Positions 8,169-16,588 of a DNA stretch of 33,202 nt are shown one piece after another. Source of the DNA: Clostridiales bacterium (GTDB lineage: Bacteria; Bacillota; Clostridia; Oscillospirales; CAG-382); assembly GCA_003452915.1 (NCBI GenBank), contig DMMZ01000026.1, positions 143,599-176,800 of the forward strand. The letters run 5' to 3'. The position numbers and the translations under genes are program-made. The first letter of the stretch is position 1. The number at the start of each line of letters is the position of its first letter. A model generated the notes under the pieces. The model was not told the DNA's origin. It searched no databases and was given only the letters and a program-made list of their open reading frames with translations.

Positions 8169-9087
8169 TAAAACAAGTACCGATTTCTGTTTTATTTCCA
8201 CGCAGATAATTCTCTGCGGTCATCCTGCCTTTACCTTCGGGACAAAGCTCGGTTATTAAAATACTGCCTTCTGAACAGGCGACTTCAATTCCATCTATCC
8301 CTGCTGAAAGTATACTTCTTGCTTTACCTGAACCGTTACCCAATCTGGCAGCAAATATCTTTATACGTTTATCACATAAAAAAGTATAACCGCAAGGGTA
8401 TGGTGAAAGTCCTCGAATCTGGTTTAATGTCTGCTTGGCAGTAAGTGAAAAGTCAATATAACAGTCGTTTTTTTCTATTTTCTTTGCATAGGTTGCAACC
8501 GAACAATCCTGAACGCATCTCGGAATATTTCCATTCTCGGCAAGACGCAGGAATTTTATAATCGCTTTTCCGCCTAAAAGTGCCATTTTGTCGTGATATT
8601 CACCTGCTGTCATGTCGGGTGGTATATCCATTTCCTCCTGTAAAATAATATCGCCGGTGTCAAGCCCCTCATCCATATACATTATGGTTATACCACCTTT
8701 ACAGTGTCCCTCCATAATCGCACGGTTTATCGGAGCAGCTCCGCGTAAAGCCGGAAGCAAGGAAGCATGAATATTTATACAACCCATATGAGGAATGTCA
8801 AGTATTGCTTTGGGTAATATTTTTCCGTAAGCGGCAACTATAAAAAGGTCTGCCCCGACACTCTTTAGTTTTTCGTGAACAGAAACATCCTTTAAAGTAG
8901 TTGGTGTAATTACTTCTATATTATTCTCTAAAGCTAATCTTTTAACTTCCGATTCTTCGACCTTATAGCCTCTGCCCTTTGGCTTGTCCGGTTGTGACAG
9001 GACAAGAGCTATCTCCTGTCCGTCATCTATTAGTGCTTGCAGTGCGGTCGAAGCGAATTCAGGTGTTCCCATAAATACTATTTTCAT
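8161..9087 (-). CDS. fmt: Methionyl-tRNA formyltransferase
   Basis: Fmt formylates Met-tRNA for translation initiation, using 10-formyl-tetrahydrofolate. The 308-residue product begins MKIVFMGTPEFAS and has the formyl-donor loop and catalytic region (INIHASLLPALRGAAPINRAI, with Asn-His) and DTGDIIL. The C-terminal OB-like domain is present. ATG 9087 has AAAGGCGGA at good spacing; the longer ORF upstream overlaps the def stop and lacks family similarity. It sits 31 bases after def, the enzyme that later removes the formyl group, and overlaps rsmB by 8 bases. Confidence 0.97.
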   Translation of the reverse strand: MKIVFMGTPEFASTALQALIDDGQEIALVLSQPDKPKGRGYKVEESEVKRLALENNIEVITPTTLKDVSVHEKLKSVGADLFIVAAYGKILPKAILDIPHMGCINIHASLLPALRGAAPINRAIMEGHCKGGITIMYMDEGLDTGDIILQEEMDIPPDMTAGEYHDKMALLGGKAIIKFLRLAENGNIPRCVQDCSVATYAKKIEKNDCYIDFSLTAKQTLNQIRGLSPYPCGYTFLCDKRIKIFAARLGNGSGKARSILSAGIDGIEVACSEGSILITELCPEGKGRMTAENYLRGNKTEIGTCFNG

Positions 9088-9118
9088 TATAAGTCCGCCT
9101 TTCATCTTTAAATTACTT

Positions 9119-9604
9119 TTATTCTTCTTCATCCGCCACTTCATAGTCATCCTTGGGATCAATCATTTCGATTGCGAGATCGGTATATAAAATCCCGTTT
9201 AGATGATCGATTTCGTGACAGAAGGCACGTGCTGTAAGTCCCTCACCAAAAACGGTATATTCTTTACCGTTTCTATCGGTAGCTTTAACGGTAACTTTTA
9301 AAGGTCTTTTTACTATTCCGCATTTACCGGGAAGAGAAAGGCATGCTTCCGGTCCCTCCTGTGTTTCATCTGTTTTAATAATTTCAGGATTTATAAGCTC
9401 AAGAATTTTCTCACCGTTATCTACAATAACAACCCGTCTTAAAACGCCTACCTGCGGTGCGGCGAGTCCGATGCCCTTGGCAAGTATCATTGTCTCTTTC
9501 ATGTCGTCAAGCAATGTTAAAATCCTTTTATCTATCTTTTCTACAGGACGGCAAATTTTACGTAAAATATCGTCGCCTTCTTTTAAAATGTTAAGTATTG
9601 CCAT
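9119..9604 (-). CDS. def: Peptide deformylase
   Basis: Def is a metalloenzyme that removes the N-formyl group from new proteins. The 161-residue product shows motif 1 GIGLAAPQVG, motif 2 EACLS (the family form is usually EGCLS; the metal-binding Cys is kept) and motif 3 HEIDHLNG with the HExxH pattern. The acidic C-terminal tail ends in DEEE. ATG 9604 (MAILNILKEGD) matches the family start. The ORF extends four codons upstream (MVIV), which belong to the tail of repeat copy B and overlap the GGAAAGGA ribosome-binding site. It lies between priA and fmt, in the normal cluster order. Confidence 0.97.
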   Translation of the reverse strand: MAILNILKEGDDILRKICRPVEKIDKRILTLLDDMKETMILAKGIGLAAPQVGVLRRVVIVDNGEKILELINPEIIKTDETQEGPEACLSLPGKCGIVKRPLKVTVKATDRNGKEYTVFGEGLTARAFCHEIDHLNGILYTDLAIEMIDPKDDYEVADEEE

Positions 9605-9689
9605 AACTATGACCATTCCTTTCCTCGGTGGATATTTCCATTAAAGTAAAAGGCACAAAACCGCAGTATGAAAGAATCATCTTTCAAAC
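9605..9689 (-). repeat. Intercistronic structured repeat, copy B, internally shortened (priA to def)
   Basis: Minus-strand reading: hairpin 1 (GTTTGAAAGA/TCTTTCATAC, one mismatch, 9666-9689), CGGTTTTGTGCC, a remnant of hairpin 2 (TACTTTAATGGAAA), then directly the tail GAGGAAAGGAATGGTCATAG before the def ATG. Hairpins 3-5 and the closing GGCACAA are missing. The 5' and 3' ends are kept, so the deletion is internal. Confidence 0.8.
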
Positions 9690-9703
9690 ATAATCATCAT
9701 ACC

Positions 9704-12178
9704 TTAAATAATTGCAGGATTTATATCGATATCAAGTTTTATACCGTTGGGTAGCTTAGCAAGGGAAACCGAATAAACATCGTTTAAAAACGCTCTTGAA
9801 GCAGGATTATCGGCGTATTTTATAATTATTCGCTGTCTATAACGTCCGCCCATCTTGTAAATCCCATCCTTAAACGGCCCGAATCTTTGTATTTTTACAC
9901 CCGAATGCGACTTTCTGTGTGTCTCATCAAGTGTTGTATCAAACTGCTTTGCGAATTCCCATACGCTGCTCTCATTTTCGCCAGATATGCCAAAGACAGC
10001 AACCGAACAAAACGGCGGAAATTGTACTGCTTTGCGTAGTTTTATCTCACTTTCGTAAAACTTTTCGTAATCCTGAGTAGCAGCTAATTTTAATATCTCA
10101 TTATCAGGGTTGTAGGTCTGCAATACAGCTCTGCCCTGTTTTTTTGCTCTTCCAGCTCTTCCTACAAGCTGTGTTATCAATGAGAAGGTGCGTTCACCGG
10201 CACGAAAATCGTTCATATACAAGAGTGTATCTACCGAAATTACACCGACTAGGCTAACTCCTGCAAAGTCCAGCCCCTTGGCGACCATTTGTGTTCCAAA
10301 TAAAATGTCCGCTTCCCCGTCACCAAAGCTCTTTAACATTTTATCGTGTGCATAACGTGCTGAGGTTGTATCGGTATCCATTCGGATAAATTTCGAATCG
10401 GCAAAACGCTCTGTTATTTCGTCTTGTAGCTTTTGTGTCCCGAATCCAAAGAAGCCTATATGCTTGCTTCCGCAAGCGGAACAAATTTTTGGCGGTTCGC
10501 AGACATATCCGCAATAATGACACGCCAAGCGTTCTCGTCTTTCAGAACCGTTATAAGCGTGATAGGTAAGCGAAACCGAACAATTCGGGCAGGTATAAAC
10601 CATTCCACAACTTCGACAGGATAAATAGGAATTATATCCTCTACGGTTTGCAAACATTATCGTCTGCTCTTTATTATCTATGTTATTTTTTGTTTCTTTC
10701 TCAAGTAGAGTTCCGATAAGCTTATCGGGAAAAGTTTTTTCGTCATTACGCAGGTCTTCTATTAAAACCTTCGGGAGCTGTAACCCTCCGTACCGTTCAG
10801 TAAGTTTTATTAATGTATATACTCCGCTTTTTGCCTTGTAAAAGCTCTCAATCGACGGTGTTGCCGAAGCTAACAGCATTAGAGAATTATTTTTTGAGCA
10901 GCGGAAGCGTACTATATCTCGCGCATGGTATTTCGGAGTAAGCTCCGATTTGTAGGTGGATTCCTGCTCTTCATCCATGACAATAACGCCGATGTTTTTA
11001 AGTGGTGCAAAAACCGCACTTCTTGTGCCAAGAACAACGCTGATATCGCCACCTGTAATACGTCGGTATGTATCTACCCTCTCGCCAACAGAAAGCATTG
11101 AATGAATAACCGCCAATCTTTTTCCAAATACGGCTTTATAAGCCGATAATGCTTGTGCAGTTAGACCTATCTCGGGGATAAGAATTATTGCGGTTCTGCC
11201 TAAGGACAAAGCCTTTTTTACAGTTTCAATGATAACTTTTGTCTTGCCACTTCCTGTAACTCCGAACAAAAGTGCCGCTTTCGGTTTGCCGCTCGCTACA
11301 AGTGTATTTAAAGTTTCAACAGCTTGTGTCTGTTCTTCAGATAGGTTGCTTTCAATAACATCATTAGAAATTTCAAATGTCGAATCCTCGTAAGGAGCTC
11401 GTTCGATTCTGTCCTCGTAACGCTCGCAAATACCTTTTTTTGTTAAAGTGGAGATAACTGAGCTTGATAAGCCACTGATTTCTTCTATTTCGCTGACACT
11501 GATTTTCGGATAATGAAGCAGAAGATTAACAAGTTCTTTTTGTTTATCGGTAATTTTGCCTTCGCTGTCCAAAAGTTGCTCTGCCTGTTCGTTATCAATA
11601 AGCAATCTAACAAGCTTCACATTTTTCTCGTTGATACGCTCGGCAACCTCACTCTGCTTTTCCAGAATGCCGTTTTTTACAAGCGTTTTCAAGAGCTTCT
11701 CGCTATCTTCGCTATATTCGGAGTATATATACTTTTCATATGCCTTCTTTTTAGTTTTTATATATCTAAAAAGCACCTCCGAAACGGTATTATACCCCTC
11801 GGGCAGCTCATCAACCGCAACCGTGTAATATACCGAAGTGCCAAAGTTTACTCCAGGCGGCAAAACGGTTTTCATTGCATTTCCAAAACTGCATAAAAAT
11901 CGCTCCTTCATAAAAACGCATAGATCAACAAGCTCATCTGATATTTCTATCGGATAATCCATAATTGAACTGAGCGGTTTTATACCGGCGAAATCAATAG
12001 TTTCGGAAAAGTCAACAACCACAGCACTTTTTTGTTTATTTGCGTTACCAAACGGAACAACACATAACGAACCTTTTTGAATATGCTGTCTCATGTCGGG
12101 CGGAATAAAATAGACATACCGCCTGTCTATTCGGTATGATATATCAAGAATATAGACGGCGGCGTAAATTTTTTCCAT
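9704..12178 (-). CDS. priA: Primosomal protein N' (replication restart helicase PriA)
   Basis: PriA is a 3'-5' superfamily 2 helicase that reloads the replisome at collapsed forks. The 824-residue product has an N-terminal DNA-binding region, Walker A GVTGSGKT, and a Walker B region reading VMDEEQE, where the better-known form is DEEH. It also has eight zinc-site cysteines in two groups (CRSCGMVYTCPNC and CHYCG...CSACG), the MVAKGLDF segment and the GRAGRAKK motif VI. The length is normal. ATG 12178 is the only reasonable start. It lies six bases after the rpoZ stop and lacks a good Shine-Dalgarno, so it is probably translated by coupling. In many Firmicutes coaBC lies between rpoZ and priA; here it is absent. 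Confidence 0.97.
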   Translation of the reverse strand: MEKIYAAVYILDISYRIDRRYVYFIPPDMRQHIQKGSLCVVPFGNANKQKSAVVVDFSETIDFAGIKPLSSIMDYPIEISDELVDLCVFMKERFLCSFGNAMKTVLPPGVNFGTSVYYTVAVDELPEGYNTVSEVLFRYIKTKKKAYEKYIYSEYSEDSEKLLKTLVKNGILEKQSEVAERINEKNVKLVRLLIDNEQAEQLLDSEGKITDKQKELVNLLLHYPKISVSEIEEISGLSSSVISTLTKKGICERYEDRIERAPYEDSTFEISNDVIESNLSEEQTQAVETLNTLVASGKPKAALLFGVTGSGKTKVIIETVKKALSLGRTAIILIPEIGLTAQALSAYKAVFGKRLAVIHSMLSVGERVDTYRRITGGDISVVLGTRSAVFAPLKNIGVIVMDEEQESTYKSELTPKYHARDIVRFRCSKNNSLMLLASATPSIESFYKAKSGVYTLIKLTERYGGLQLPKVLIEDLRNDEKTFPDKLIGTLLEKETKNNIDNKEQTIMFANRRGYNSYLSCRSCGMVYTCPNCSVSLTYHAYNGSERRERLACHYCGYVCEPPKICSACGSKHIGFFGFGTQKLQDEITERFADSKFIRMDTDTTSARYAHDKMLKSFGDGEADILFGTQMVAKGLDFAGVSLVGVISVDTLLYMNDFRAGERTFSLITQLVGRAGRAKKQGRAVLQTYNPDNEILKLAATQDYEKFYESEIKLRKAVQFPPFCSVAVFGISGENESSVWEFAKQFDTTLDETHRKSHSGVKIQRFGPFKDGIYKMGGRYRQRIIIKYADNPASRAFLNDVYSVSLAKLPNGIKLDIDINPAII

Positions 12179-12184
12179 AAAGGT

Positions 12185-12442
12185 TTATTCGGTAATAATT
12201 TTATAATCGCCGTTATAAATACGTTTAATAGCAACAGATACCGCTTTATCGTTTGCTGCATCTGCTGTCATTTCATTTTTAGAATCCTTACTGAATCTGT
12301 CGAGTTCTTTTTTCTGATCAGCTGCTTCTTTTTGCTCATTTGCTTTCTGGGTTACATGACGAGCACATTTTGCTGTTGCAATAACCAGCTTGTAACGGTT
12401 TACCTTCTCGGTTGTAAGGTCTTGTAATGATGGATATAACAT
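12185..12442 (-). CDS. rpoZ: RNA polymerase omega subunit
   Basis: Omega helps assembly of RNA polymerase by holding the beta' subunit. The 85-residue product begins MLYPSLQDLTTEKVNRYKLV and contains the conserved AKCARHV segment, with a charged linker (KEAADQKKELDRFSKDSK) before AVSVAIKRIYNGD. It is slightly longer than many clostridial omegas because of this linker. The start ATG 12442 has AAAGGAG at ten bases. It lies between gmk and priA, which supports the call, since short omega proteins are weakly conserved. Confidence 0.92.
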   Translation of the reverse strand: MLYPSLQDLTTEKVNRYKLVIATAKCARHVTQKANEQKEAADQKKELDRFSKDSKNEMTADAANDKAVSVAIKRIYNGDYKIITE

Positions 12443-12457
12443 TATTTATAACTCCTT

Positions 12458-13096
12458 TTATTGTATGTTATTGTTTTTTATAAAATCACTAATAAATTTA
12501 TCTGCGTAGTCGGGATCCGTATTTTTATTATATTTTCCTTCAGCTATCGAGATAATATCCATTGCGGCATCTATTGCCTTATTATCGTTGTTAAGAATAA
12601 TATAATCATAATCCTTGGCTGATTGAATTTCGGTAAGTGCTATTTTTAATCTTTGTTCAATTACTTCCTTGCTTTCTGTTTTACGTTCTAAAAGTCTTTT
12701 TTCCAGTTCTGCAAAGCTCGGAGGAGTAATAAATATTAAAACAGCCTCGGGAAACTTTTCTTTTATCTGTCTTGCACCGCAAACCTCAATTTCAAGGATC
12801 ACGTTCATTCCTTTTTCAAGCTGTGATAAAACATAGGACTTTGGTGTTCCGTATAAATTCTCGACATATTCTGCATGCTCGAGCATCTCACCTTTTTTTA
12901 TAAACTCTTCGAATTGCTCACGGCTTACAAAATAATAATTTAGTCCTTCAATTTCTCCCTCTCTCGGTGCGCGTGTGGTTGCCGAAACAGAATAACAAAA
13001 TTTGTCGCTTTGTTTTAAAAGCAGCTCCAGAACAGTGCCTTTCCCTGTACCGCTTGAGCCGGATATTACAAAGAGTGTTCCCTTTTTATTACTCAT
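12458..13096 (-). CDS. gmk: Guanylate kinase
   Basis: Gmk phosphorylates GMP to GDP with ATP. The 212-residue product has the P-loop SGSSGTGKGTV, the GMP-binding TRAPREGEIEGLNYYFVS, and the LEIEVCGARQIKEKFP segment. I chose ATG 13096 (MSNKKGTLFVISG), which has GAAAGGA at 12 bases; the ORF extends to ATG 13117, but that start would contain the ribosome-binding site. Repeat copy C lies in the space between remA and this gene but ends about 54 bases before the gmk start, unlike the other copies. The order yicC-remA-gmk-rpoZ is the conserved Firmicutes one. Confidence 0.97.
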   Translation of the reverse strand: MSNKKGTLFVISGSSGTGKGTVLELLLKQSDKFCYSVSATTRAPREGEIEGLNYYFVSREQFEEFIKKGEMLEHAEYVENLYGTPKSYVLSQLEKGMNVILEIEVCGARQIKEKFPEAVLIFITPPSFAELEKRLLERKTESKEVIEQRLKIALTEIQSAKDYDYIILNNDNKAIDAAMDIISIAEGKYNKNTDPDYADKFISDFIKNNNIQ

Positions 13097-13150
13097 CGAT
13101 AAGAAATTTCCTTTCATAAATTTGAAATTTCAACATTATATTTTAAACAT

Positions 13151-13278
13151 ATAACCATTCTTTACCTCGGCGGTTTCCCGCCGAAAGTGGGAATTGTGCC
13201 ATTCCGGCGACAGCCGGATTAATGCACCTCTTGCATTAAAGGCACAAAACCGTAGTTTGAAAGATTTATCTTTCAAAC
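13151..13278 (-). repeat. Intercistronic structured repeat, copy C (remA to gmk)
   Basis: Minus-strand reading: hairpin 1 with perfect 11-bp arms (GTTTGAAAGAT/ATCTTTCAAAC, 13255-13278), CGGTTTTGTGCC, hairpin 2 (TTAATGCA/TGCATTAA, 13219-13239) and hairpin 3 (TCCGGC/GCCGGA, 13203-13218). The outer stem is TTGTGCC/GGCACAA (13194-13200 with 13241-13247). Hairpin 5 (TCGGCGG/CCGCCGA, 13167-13184) and the tail AGGTAAAGAATGGTTATA follow. The remA stop codon lies inside hairpin 1. Hairpin 4 is missing. Confidence 0.88.
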
Positions 13279-13499
13279 TTTTCCTCAAGCTCCTGTGTCG
13301 TCTCTGCTGAAAGAATTATATGCTCACTGTCAGTAATAATTACCGACTTGGTCTTTTTTCCGCAGCTTACATCGATTACTCTGCTGATATTCTTTGCATC
13401 CTGTATCAATCGTCTGATAGGCAGTGATTCCGGACTAACAACCGCAACCACACGACCTGCAGAAACCATATTTCCGTATCCAATATCAATAAGTTTCAT
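13266..13499 (-). CDS. remA: RemA-family (DUF370) regulatory protein
   Basis: RemA-type proteins are small DNA-binding regulators; in Bacillus subtilis RemA activates biofilm matrix genes. The 77-residue product has the family core INIGYGNMVSA-like start (MKLIDIGYGNMVSAGRVVAV), SPIRRLIQDAK-like helix and VIITDSEHIILS. The start ATG 13499 has AAGGA at five bases. The last four residues, KFER, and the stop are encoded by the first hairpin of repeat copy C. Its role here may differ from Bacillus, since the family is widespread in species without that matrix operon. It follows yicC by eight bases and precedes gmk. Confidence 0.9.
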   Translation of the reverse strand: MKLIDIGYGNMVSAGRVVAVVSPESLPIRRLIQDAKNISRVIDVSCGKKTKSVIITDSEHIILSAETTQELEEKFER

Positions 13500-13507
13500 A
13501 AAAATCC

Positions 13508-14386
13508 TTATTCTATATTTTGAATTTGTTCCCTAATACGCTCTACCGCACATTTTGCGTCTATAACATATCTTGCTATTTCGCTGTCGTTTGCTTTTGA
13601 GCCGATAGTATTTATCTCTCTATTAAGCTCCTGAACAAGAAAATCCAGCTTTCTGCCAACAGGAACTACTTCGCCAAAAACTGCTTTGAATTGTGAAAAG
13701 TGGCTTCCCAGCCTTGTAAGCTCTTCGTTTATATCGGTTTTATCCGCAAAAACTGCACATTCGGTTAATAGCCTTGCTTCGTCAACAGGAATCGCTCCCA
13801 TAAGCTCGGCAACCCTTGACTTCATTTTTTCATTGCTTACCTTTACCGATTCGAGTGCTCGAACAGAAATTAATTTTGCAAGCCTTTCCAGCTCGGAAAG
13901 GTTACCCAGTATATCTGCCTGTAATTTTTTACCCTCAGCTACTCGCATATCAACAAACTGTGAAAAAGCCTCTTTAACTACCTTCTCAATAGCCTGCCAG
14001 ACCGCTTCAAGATCGTCGTCAACCTTACGGACATTAAACACTTCGTTCTTGGACGCAATCATCGGGAGTGTTATCTCACCGATTACATTATATTCATTCT
14101 TTATCTCGCCAAGAAGCTTAATATAGCTGTCTAAATATTCTTTATTGATTGATAGGTTAATCTTTTCGCCTGTAATACTCTCGACAGAAATATATATATC
14201 AAGCTTACCTCTGGATATATAGCCCGAGGCTAGTTGTTTAACTCTATCTTCCAGGGGAGAAAAAAGCCTGGGCATCTTAATACTTGCATCAAGATACCGA
14301 CTGTTTACTGATTTTACCTCGCAAAGGATATCTCTGCCGTCTATAACTTCTTTGTATCTGCCGAAGCCTGTCATACTCTTTATCAT
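13508..14386 (-). CDS. YicC/YloC-family endoribonuclease
   Basis: Members of this family are endoribonucleases (YicC in Escherichia coli, YloC in Bacillus). The 292-residue product has the hallmark N-terminus MIKSMTGFGR, the CEVKSVNSRYLD segment, a central coiled stretch, and the C-terminal pattern KLDFLVQELNREINTIGSKANDSEI-like (seen here as separate parts LDFLVQELNRE and NTIGSKAND) with the terminal DUF1732 region. ATG 14386 is preferred over a TTG three codons upstream, because AGAAAG is only two bases from that TTG. It is the first gene of the conserved yloC-remA-gmk-rpoZ block. A 54-base gap separates it from the membrane protein gene. Confidence 0.93.
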   Translation of the reverse strand: MIKSMTGFGRYKEVIDGRDILCEVKSVNSRYLDASIKMPRLFSPLEDRVKQLASGYISRGKLDIYISVESITGEKINLSINKEYLDSYIKLLGEIKNEYNVIGEITLPMIASKNEVFNVRKVDDDLEAVWQAIEKVVKEAFSQFVDMRVAEGKKLQADILGNLSELERLAKLISVRALESVKVSNEKMKSRVAELMGAIPVDEARLLTECAVFADKTDINEELTRLGSHFSQFKAVFGEVVPVGRKLDFLVQELNREINTIGSKANDSEIARYVIDAKCAVERIREQIQNIE

Positions 14387-14440
14387 ATTATCCAAGTCTT
14401 TCTATACTAAAATGTATTTTAATTACAATATATTATTCTA

Positions 14441-14977
14441 TCAAACTCTAAAGCTCTTGTCAAATATTCTTTTTATCTTTAGACTGTAAATAAGAATAAG
14501 TTTATCAAGTGCAAAATCATATACAATAAAAGCAATATTTCCCAAAATATATATTACTACACCTAAAAAACCGGTTTTGAACCTGTAAAAGTCATCGGAA
14601 AAACCCAGCAAATTGATACCTATATAGATTATTGCCGTAAAGAACAGATTAAAAACCGCAAGTTTTGCAGTTAACGAAAGCCATTTGTTTCTTATTCTCT
14701 GCAAATATGCCTTTAATATCGGATACAGACCTGCAAACACAGCAAAAATTAATGCAGGTGACTTATATGGCAATAATAAAAATGATAGAATCGAGCTTAC
14801 TGCATAAATCGAAAAAGCATATTTTTTACCCAGCTCAATCATAGCGAATACTACGGTTAAGCCTGCTGCTGCAGCTGCCGAAAGATCAAGCATCTGAAAT
14901 AGTGAGCCGATTAACATTATTAATACAGCCAGTGCACACATCATTCCCGAAAGAGCTATTTTTTTGTTTGATTTCAT
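14441..14977 (-). CDS. Small integral membrane protein, unknown substrate (ECF S-component-like)
   Basis: I do not recognise this gene with certainty. The 178-residue product is mostly hydrophobic, with about five to six membrane segments: residues 8-30, 33-50, 54-70, 73-88, 105-125 and 135-160. It has a basic N-terminus (MKSNKKIALSG) and a basic C-terminus (KIKRIFDK). The start MKSNKKIALSGMMCALAVLI resembles S-components of energy-coupling-factor transporters, but no EcfA/EcfT gene is in view, so this is only a suggestion. ATG 14977 has AGGGAAG at good spacing. It lies 12 bases after the J-protein gene and is probably in the same transcript. Confidence 0.7.
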   Translation of the reverse strand: MKSNKKIALSGMMCALAVLIMLIGSLFQMLDLSAAAAAGLTVVFAMIELGKKYAFSIYAVSSILSFLLLPYKSPALIFAVFAGLYPILKAYLQRIRNKWLSLTAKLAVFNLFFTAIIYIGINLLGFSDDFYRFKTGFLGVVIYILGNIAFIVYDFALDKLILIYSLKIKRIFDKSFRV

Positions 14978-14989
14978 TTAAACTTCCCT

Positions 14990-15598
14990 TTAGCAGCAGC
15001 CGATTAAATCGCCACCCATGCACTCGCAACAACCATCTGCACAGAGTAAACCACAGCACATATCACAGCCGCTGCAGCCGCCTGCTCTGGTTGTGCGACC
15101 ATATGGACTTTGATTTGAGCCCATACTCATTCTGTCGAGTGCTGTACGATATTCAGCATTATACGGGTCAAGGCGGCAAGCAGTTTCCATTTCGTTTCGA
15201 GCATCCTGCAGCCAGCCTTTTTTATATAGAACATGACCCATCAGAAAATGCCATTCCGCATTTTGTTCACCTGTTGGAACACGCTGCAAAAGTACCTCAG
15301 CTTCGCCTATTCTATTATTAAAAATTAACTGACGAATACGCGTGTAGGATTCATTACCACCTGTTGTGTTACCGTGAAAACCGTCGTTACCGGCTGAGTT
15401 ATCTCCGTTTGCACGTTGACGAGTTATTGTATCGTATGCTGTATTTATTTCTTTCATTTTTTCCGCAGCAAGGTCTGCCAACGGATTATTAAGATAGTTA
15501 TCAGGATGATATTGTTTTGCAAGCTTTCTGTATGCTTGCTTTACTTCATCCTCTGTTGCGTTTTGGGATATACCTAGTACCTTGTAAGGATCTGTCAC
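14990..15598 (-). CDS. J-domain protein with Cys-rich C-terminal tail
   Basis: The N-terminal J domain (residues 1-65; MTDPYKVLGISQNAT, HPD in YHPDNY) should stimulate the ATPase of a DnaK-type chaperone. It lacks the Gly/Phe and zinc-finger regions of DnaJ, so it is a type III J-protein. Residues about 95-165 look like a TPR-like helical pair (AEWHFLMGHVLYKKG, ARNEMETACRLDPYNAEYR). The last 30 residues contain ten Cys in repeated pairs (CSGC, CC, CADGCC, CC), which could bind metal or an iron-sulfur cluster or carry lipid; this is inference. The GTG start at 15598 has AGGAGG at seven bases. It starts two bases after the DUF5685 gene stop, so the two are coupled. Confidence 0.88.
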   Translation of the reverse strand: MTDPYKVLGISQNATEDEVKQAYRKLAKQYHPDNYLNNPLADLAAEKMKEINTAYDTITRQRANGDNSAGNDGFHGNTTGGNESYTRIRQLIFNNRIGEAEVLLQRVPTGEQNAEWHFLMGHVLYKKGWLQDARNEMETACRLDPYNAEYRTALDRMSMGSNQSPYGRTTRAGGCSGCDMCCGLLCADGCCECMGGDLIGCC

Positions 15599-15599
15599 C

Positions 15600-16490
15600 T
15601 TATGCCTCCTGATTTTTTTGCTGTTTAAGCAAAACTTTATTTAAAGCAGCTTTGCCGCCGAGTTCGCATATATTAAAAATTATGTTATCGTAATCATTTA
15701 CCCTATCAGGGTTCTCGCCGATTGTGATTAATCCGTATACTGAGGAAAACGCATTCATACTGTCTGTAATAGTGGTCTTTATCTCCTCGATTTGTCTCAT
15801 TACTTCCGAAATACTTCCGTATTTATTTAAAAGTGGGTTATAATTCCCTTTTTCGTTGTCCTCAAAAAGGTCATCAAGTGCATCGATTATGTATATATAC
15901 CGCCCTATATGATAACCACATTGTGCGGCAATCAACTTTTTTTCGCCTTCCAGTCCGTATGATGCTATATACTCGGTAATAGCAGCAAAGCAATTGGCTA
16001 CCTTGTCAATAGACAAATCCTTATTCGTTTTGTTGTCTTTTTCAAGCAAAGAGAGTTTATCCAGTTGTCCTTTTATATATTTTTCAAGCTCGGCATAACC
16101 CACCGCATTCTTTTTAAGATGTTTAAAGAAAGGTTTGGTCATTCTTTTTATTAACTTTTTAAATCCTTTTGAATCGTTAATGTCATCAAGTACCTTGTAA
16201 TAAAGTAAAATCGCAAAGGCGGAGCAGGTAAATTCATAAGAGCCATTTGCACAAAGGGTTCTGCGTTTTTTTATGTGATAAGGGCAGCGTTCCAATCCTA
16301 TGTGAGCCCTTTCATCCGAGAGTGAAAGCCGTAAAAGAGCAAGAGTTACAAAATCGTAATTAAGAAAAAAACGTGTGAAATGCGATAAGTGTTTCCCCCC
16401 GTACCTGCAAAGTCCGCAGTAAACGGCGCGATACAAATCGTATTCTCTTACTAACAGTTCACTTTGTACAGGCCGTATATATCCGAACAT
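15600..16490 (-). CDS. DUF5685-family protein, function unknown
   Basis: The 296-residue product begins MFGYIRPVQSELLVREYDLYRAVYCGLC, a start I associate with the DUF5685 family of Clostridia. Visible candidate metal ligands are the Cys in YCGLC, ERCPYH, TLCANG and FTCSAF. It also has Asp-rich helices VLDDINDSKG and DALDDLFEDNEKG, which recall the aspartate motifs of all-helical isoprenoid-type enzymes. No signal peptide is visible. I cannot assign a function. ATG 16490 is 44 bases downstream of a strong promoter, and the gene is the first of the minus-strand run. Its tight coupling with the Cys-rich J-protein suggests a chaperone-client or maturation pair. Confidence 0.8.
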   Translation of the reverse strand: MFGYIRPVQSELLVREYDLYRAVYCGLCRYGGKHLSHFTRFFLNYDFVTLALLRLSLSDERAHIGLERCPYHIKKRRTLCANGSYEFTCSAFAILLYYKVLDDINDSKGFKKLIKRMTKPFFKHLKKNAVGYAELEKYIKGQLDKLSLLEKDNKTNKDLSIDKVANCFAAITEYIASYGLEGEKKLIAAQCGYHIGRYIYIIDALDDLFEDNEKGNYNPLLNKYGSISEVMRQIEEIKTTITDSMNAFSSVYGLITIGENPDRVNDYDNIIFNICELGGKAALNKVLLKQQKNQEA

Positions 16491-16533
16491 AAATGTTTAA
16501 CCTCACGCGTTTTTGACTCTATTTTATCAAAAT

Positions 16534-16562
16534 ATTATAACATGTATTTACAAAAAAGGCAA
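16534..16562 (-). promoter_or_regulatory. Sigma-A-type promoter for the minus-strand operon
   Basis: Minus-strand -35 TTGCCT (16562-16557), 17-base spacer, perfect -10 TATAAT (16539-16534), with TG one base upstream giving an extended -10. It is placed 44 bases before the DUF5685 start. Confidence 0.8.
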
Positions 16563-16588
16563 TATTATTTTTTATGTTTAGTTATTAC

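Noticed and set aside
9119..9604. Def as an inactive homologue because motif 2 is EACLS
   Set aside because: The metal-binding Cys and the HExxH are present; Gly to Ala in this motif alone does not imply loss of activity.
13266..13280. KFER as a targeting signal
   Set aside because: KFERQ-like signals belong to eukaryotic autophagy; here the shared residues are explained by the repeat that encodes them.
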